From Talpa occidentalis (lineage: Eukaryota > Chordata > Mammalia > Eulipotyphla > Talpidae): DNA of 64,000 bases. Below are positions 58,925-64,000 of the stretch, one piece after another; positions within the stretch are counted from its first letter, which is position 1; each line of letters opens with the position of its first letter. The position numbers and the translations under genes were made by a program. The DNA lies in assembly GCF_014898055.3 (NCBI RefSeq), contig NW_023604861.1:84292399-84356398 (forward strand), given 5' to 3'. Under the pieces are notes generated by a model, which was given only the letters and a program-made list of their open reading frames with translations, made no database searches and was not told the origin of the DNA.

Positions 58925-59450
58925 AAAATGACCACCCCAATATCTCCCATCCCCTGTGCTCCTTAAGAACCTTCCCACATCCTGATCAAGAGGTAGAGTC
59001 TATATTCACCACTCACCCCCCAACCTTGATCCTGGGCAGGCCTTTGTGACTGCCTCAACAAATAGAGTATGGCCCACATGAGGCTAAGTCATAAAAATGC
59101 CTTGCCATTCTGCCTTGTTCTCTTGGGATGGTCCCTACCTTTGAACTTAACCATCATATATAAGGAAGCCCAAGCAGCCTATGGAGAGAACCATGTGGAT
59201 AGGAACTTATGGCCCAGTCCATACCTTCAACTGAGCCACCAGCTGACGTCAGCACTAACTAACCCACCATGCAAGTGAGCCCTCATCAAGGCCCCCTTGC
59301 CAATCTGCAAGGAGTACAGATGAAACACACACACACATACTCACAGCCCTGTCCAAGCTGAAGGTCGGTGAACAAAAGAATTGACTGTCATTTAAGCTTC
59401 TAAATTTTGGGGTGATTTGCTATATAGCAATATAAGTCTAATATGCATAA
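58925..59450 (+). mobile_element. MaLR-type LTR remnant
   Basis: Text such as GGCAGGCCTTTGTGACTGCC, ATAGAGTATGGCCCACATGA and CATTTAAGCTTCTAAATTTTG (abbreviated) matches the layout of MLT1/MST LTRs. No internal retroviral gene. Confidence 0.5.
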
Positions 59451-60185
59451 AAATAAGATGCCAACAAGTATATATAAAGTGCAAAAAGAGGCAAAACTCA
59501 CCATTATAATGGCTCGGGAGGGGCGAGAGGGAAGAAACGTTTGATGTCTTACCTAAGTGGTGGTTACACGGGCACAAGCATATGTCACAATCCATTAATA
59601 CCCATAAACAGACAACAGTGATACACAGCAGACCATGTCAAGGTCATGTGAGGAGACCAGACTCAGGGATACTCAGTGTGGGGGGACGAAACCCAGTGAT
59701 GTCGCCCTGTTCCCATTCTGATAGAGGAACAAAGCAGGCTGAGGACAGCCGAGATTGCAACAGGATTGCCCCTTCACTAAAGGAGGACGCAGCACTAGGA
59801 AGGGCACCAATGGGGCAAGCTGGGGGTTGGCTGAGCCGGCAGATAGGGCAGTCACATAGGAGGGAAATGAACAGCCACCTCCTGTACTGCAACTGCAGGC
59901 CTAAATACCCATGCACCCACACAAGCTAGCTGGGCTGTCCTGCCCATCGGCCTCTGTGCGAAGTGCCCCATGCTGGTGCAGCCAGGAAAACGTCTCACTT
60001 GGGAGCAGCTGGACGCTGGAAAGTCCTGTCCCTGCTCTTTCAAATGTATACCTGTTAATTCCTAAATTCCAGAGTCCCTTCCCAGAATTAATTTCCAGAG
60101 TGGAGATAGCTTTGTGTTTGGGGGCTTTTCCCCCCAATTAATCTATGCTGTTTAGAGAAAATATTAGGGAAAAAATGGAAAAGTA

Positions 60186-60443
60186 GGGCCTCCCTGGTGG
60201 TGCAGTGGGTTGGGCACTGCACTATGAGGCAATCCACAGCCTCTGCAGCATGAGTTCGATCCCCAGCCAGGGAGCAACCCACATGGCGCAGCAGACCTCT
60301 CCTGTTTCGCCTGCTGCTCCCCTCAGCAGTATATTTCAGTCAGTCTGCCTGTTTTGTTCCCCACTCTGTCTCTGGTGAATCCTCTCACCCCCCATATCTC
60401 TGGCCTGTGCCCCAGCTCTTATATGCATAAATAAATCTTTTTT
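60186..60443 (+). mobile_element. tRNA-derived SINE, subfamily B
   Basis: A full-length copy starting GGGCCTCCCTGGTGGTGCAG. The target duplication AAAAAATGGAAAAGTAG / AAAAAATGGAAAAGCAG lies at about 60169-60185 and 60444-60460. Confidence 0.94.
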
Positions 60444-62469
60444 AAAAAATGGAAAAGCAGAAAAAATCATTTAATATCACCTATAAACTTACCACAGAGA
60501 ATAACCACTGCCAGAGTGAGATGATTTCCTTCTAAGACGATACATTTATTTTTTTCAACAAAATTCTTTCAACTAGATGAGTGGTTTAGTATCTGAGTTT
60601 AGAGTTTAGACAGACCCTTACTCTGCCCCCCAAACACCTCGCCTAGGGATGCAACAAACTCCCCACCCCTAGCCCGCTTCCTCCCTCTGCCACAGCCTCT
60701 GCCCCCACACAATGAATGCTCTACTTTCCAGGGCTCAATGGTGAATGGCCCCGTGTTCTCATTATTTTCCCACTCCAGGGATTCTCCCGAGTTCCTATAA
60801 CAACCTGGCCAGATTCCATCTCATTTGACACGGTCTTCAAAGGGAGGCCTCCTGCCACAAGGATAAGTTCCAAAGAGCCCCATCCTGGCACAGATGGAGG
60901 GAGAACTAAACCCAAAGTTCCTAAACACAAGTCTGAGAATCCAGGACTGAAGGAAGCTAGAACGTGCTTGCGTGCCACTGGGCCTCACAACCCTCAGCCA
61001 GCCCCCACATCACACACGCTACACCTGTCAGAGGCTGAGAAGAGACAGGGACTGCAGGCCCCTCTTCCTGACAGGGGTGGCCCCGGGCCACTCGTGTGGA
61101 GAGGTCCCTGAGGGCTGGCTGTTCTGGGGCTGTCTTCCCCCTGCAGAGAAGGGGGCCTTTTCAGGGCCACTTAAGGGTAAGGAGGAGGGTCTCCTAACTT
61201 TAAACCCTCATCTCACCTCAATGCATTGCGAGGCTTGGTGGAAGAGCCCTGGGCACTCCAGGGGTGGGGAAAATAGGAGGTCGTGGTAGTGTGAACTTTG
61301 CAGGAAGTCTTTTCAACCGGGAACAAATGGGCAGTCAGCCCCTGAATGCAAAGATCATGAGAGGCAGGCTGGCCCATAGACAAGCTGTGAGCCCTTCTCT
61401 GGAGCCTGGAGCCAGGGGAAGGGACGGGCCCAGCTTGTGGTTCCCAGACTCCAACACCAGCCGGCCTGAGTCAGGCTCACCAGCCAGAGAGTCACAGTGA
61501 GGCTCCTGGTATTCGACAGGGGCATGATCTCCAGATCGTTCCAAAAACACAAGCACCTAGGAGGTCTGCTTCAGCAGCAGTGTATTTAACAGAGGAGAAC
61601 CCTGGTCTCTCAGTCTCACCCAGGGCCCTGAGGGAAAGGAGCAGGCAGAGAGGTGGACTTGTAGTGGACAGGTGGAGACAGCAGGGTGCCATGATGGATA
61701 GGACTGGGGATGGAGGGATGGAGAAAGGAAAGGGCACAAAAAAGAAAGGCAGGGAAAGAGTTCTCAGGAACAAAACTAATCTTTTAAGGAGGAGCATCAT
61801 AGACCATTCCCAAACTAAATGCAAACTGAATGTAATCCCTATTTGGCTAAAGGAAGATGTCAAGATGAGGTAAATATTCAATTTACTATAATGCTGTTTA
61901 GTATATTAAATATATGATAGGAATGACAGTACCTGGCCAGAATGTCAGGAGCACCCAGAAGTATTTCACCCCCTTCTGGTACAAGGACCCACCCACTGTC
62001 TGGGTGGACCTGCATGCTCCTGCCTCCCCATGGGTTCACTGCACCTGGACACCCTTCCTCCCCAACAGCCTATCACTGTTTCCATCCATCCCTTAAGATT
62101 CAGTGCTACCTTCTCCAGGAACTTCCAGAAATGTTTGCTTCCTCCTCTGAATAGTCACAGAGCATTTGGGTGGCCCCTCTCTGAGGTCCTGTGAGCCCAT
62201 AATATCTGTCAGAGATTGCCATGTTGGGGAGCAGAGCATTGGTTTTAGGTACCTTTGCAGGACCAGCAAAACCATCACCAACACAAGGCCACACACCAGG
62301 AGCATTTAACAAATATAATGATAGAGGTGCTGGGGAAAGAAGTAGAGGATATGATCAAGGCTAGGAGTCCAGGTTTCAAAGCAGCTGACAAAAGTCCCTC
62401 AACATGATACTAGCTACAGAATCCCAGGAGTCTAAGACACTGTGTCCTGGACACAAAGGATGTGGATAA

Positions 62470-62645
62470 GAAATGCCTTGCATGTGCAAATATCTTAGAA
62501 CCATCTAGGCCATCCCCTCTTTGAGACTATTGGGGCCAGAGAGCGAAGTTGCATATCCTGGCCTGGGGTCATAGAGTGGGTGGAGGTCACCTAGGAACTC
62601 CAAATCCCTCAATCCCAGTTCCTGGCCCTTTCCATGACATGTAGA
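62470..62645 (-). mobile_element. MIR-like remnant
   Basis: A MIR-like antisense order of landmarks (TTGGGGCCAGAGAGCGAAGT, then CCTGGGGTCATAGAGTGG). Strongly diverged. Confidence 0.35.
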
Positions 62646-63839
62646 CCTGGAAGACTCCCCCAGTCCTCATGATAGTAACCAAGAGAAGGGAAGTCTCCCA
62701 GAGAAACCACAACAATCTATATGCCCCCAAAGCTGATGTGTATTAGAATGGGGCACCTCAGGAAAGAAAAGGAAGGAACTTCTTTATGTTCATTCAAAGC
62801 TGAGCCTCTCCTGACATAGAGAAACTGAAAAGCATATTTAGCAAAAGTGGGTACTGTTGAAATATGGGCATTTCAGAAAAAGTGGAGCATTTGGGAGTTG
62901 TAAAATCAAAGGTCAGGGAGAATGAATTGGCCTGAGGGAATGGAGCAGGGACAGCTGGTTAGGGTCAGCGACTGACGCCCCACCCTGCCTGGATTCTCTG
63001 TGCCTGATGGTTCTCACCTGGGCCAGCCTTGCATTAGTGAAGCGCACAGGAGCCTGCATTTTTCCCTTCTCTGCAACCCTGACTCCAACCATTCCTATGA
63101 TGGCCCCCAAGTGGTGGGACTTGGGGACCAAGTCAATGTTTTAGGTATAGGCAGAGCTCCAAGTCCTTCTCTTGTCTTTCCTTCACCTCCCTAAGTCCCT
63201 ACTTGTTCCCTCTCAGCAGTCCTATGAGGGATGGCTATCTGTGCTGTGAGGTCCTAGGATCCTATCTTCTGGGACCCCAAGGAAAGGACAACGCCAGGGA
63301 CATGTGTGTGTGTGTGGGGGGGGATCTGCACTCCCTGTGCTGACTTCTGTCACCTTCAGAACACCTCTGTGAGGTGAACCAGCATGATTCTGGCAACACA
63401 ACAGGTGGTAAAATCCTTTAAAAATAAACCTGCCCACTATCCTGGGAGTTTTAAAAACAATCATGACCTCCAGCCTAGATCCTCCACTCCAGGGAATTTT
63501 TTCTAAAAAATAAATTTATCAGAAGTGAAAAGTGATAAGACTTTTTTTTGCAGGAAGGCACAAGATAGGAAACAACTTATCTGTTAGACCTAAAAGTTTA
63601 ACAGGGATGGCTATTTATACTCTAAGAGTTGATTTTTAAAAAGTTTAAAGACTTGGAAATGAATGGGAAAAAAACAAATAGAAATTCGATAGTCAATGTG
63701 GTCAATATACTAATTGCCCCAAATGCATATTTGCAAATGGGCAAGAATTTGAAATGCAAAAGGTACTGACATTTCAGTATTTTTTAAATTAAAAATCCAT
63801 TAAGTATCTTAGAGTTAGAATATCTGATATCATTTAGAA

Positions 63840-64000
63840 TACATTTAAATGGACACCTCACTCACGATTGAGAATATAAGCTGATATGATCTTGGTACAG
63901 GTTTGTATAACTTGAAGGGCAATTTGGCAATATATATCAAAAGTCTTAAAATGGCATGTAGAAATCCTACTTCTAGGAACTTATCCACAGGAAAAGAGAA
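63840..64000 (+). mobile_element. Old L1 3'-region remnant (runs off the window)
   Basis: GAAGGGCAATTTGGCAATAT and TACTTCTAGGAACTTATCC are L1 3' region text. Confidence 0.5.

Larger units (their letters stand above)
57996..64000 (-). other. SFXN5: SFXN5 intron upstream of exon a (partial)
   Basis: No upstream exon, CpG island or promoter was seen. The segment holds old L1 remnants (58.14-58.92 and 63.8-64.0 kb), a MaLR-like LTR (58.93-59.45 kb), a SINE at 60.2 kb, L2/MIR-like traces at 62.0-62.65 kb and a TG/G-rich tract at 63305-63322. 60.5-61.9 kb is unassigned. Confidence 0.75.

Noticed and set aside
57996..64000. Search for the N-terminal SFXN5 exons and a CpG-island promoter
   Set aside because: No matching codons and no CpG-rich stretch; the start is presumed to lie right of the window.

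Overview
The window is mammalian nuclear DNA: long AT/GC-mixed introns, short exons with GT-AG sites, ancient MIR, L2 and MER20 elements, L1 pieces, and 18 recognised copies of one tRNA-derived SINE. The SINE opens with a 'GGCCTCCCTGGTGGCGCA' A-box region and has a 'GGTTCGATCCC' B box. Its body contains 'CCCCTCAGCAGTGTATTTC' and 'CTGGTGAATCCTCTCACC', and its tail is (ATAA)nATCTTT(A)n. I do not recognise it as a primate, rodent, carnivore or ruminant SINE. It best fits my memory of the Rhin-1 type of horseshoe and leaf-nosed bats, so a rhinolophoid bat is the leading guess, held with moderate confidence.

The only protein-coding gene I can support is SFXN5 (sideroflexin-5) on the minus strand. 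Eight internal coding exons, read from high to low coordinates, are 57995-57918, 43752-43726, 43173-43119, 41325-41300, 25543-25490, 24526-24470, 23148-23083 and 12938-12848. Their phases join without a break and give about 151 residues, roughly residues 58-208 of the ~340-residue protein. The N-terminal exons lie beyond the right edge and the C-terminal exons beyond the left edge. Two exons are microexons (27 and 26 bp).

Layout: 1-12847 is intron with a MER20, a (TG)n(AG)n tract, several SINEs and an AT-rich homeodomain-motif block near 8.8 kb. 12848-25543 carries four exons, a CTCF-like plus X-box-like pair near 18.3 kb, a degraded minisatellite near 18.8 kb and further candidate regulatory blocks at 16.1-16.6 and 20.7-21.1 kb. 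25544-41299 is a 15.8 kb intron with a recent 5'-truncated L1, old L1 fragments, a Tigger-like element, and a pile-up of L1, SINE and U2 snRNA insertions at one target (38.9-39.4 kb). 41300-43752 holds three exons. 43753-57917 is intron with a palindromic X-box near 49.38 kb, a second MER20, MIR/L2 remains and a SINE dimer at 56.2-56.8 kb. 57918-57995 is the most 5' exon seen, followed by intron to the end.

No complete RNA gene, CRISPR array, operon or intact mobile element was found. The unusual signals are cis-regulatory candidates and retroposition structures: no recognised SINE between 11.9 and 36.4 kb, where most candidate enhancers lie, and three loci where successive or dimeric retroposons share one target site.
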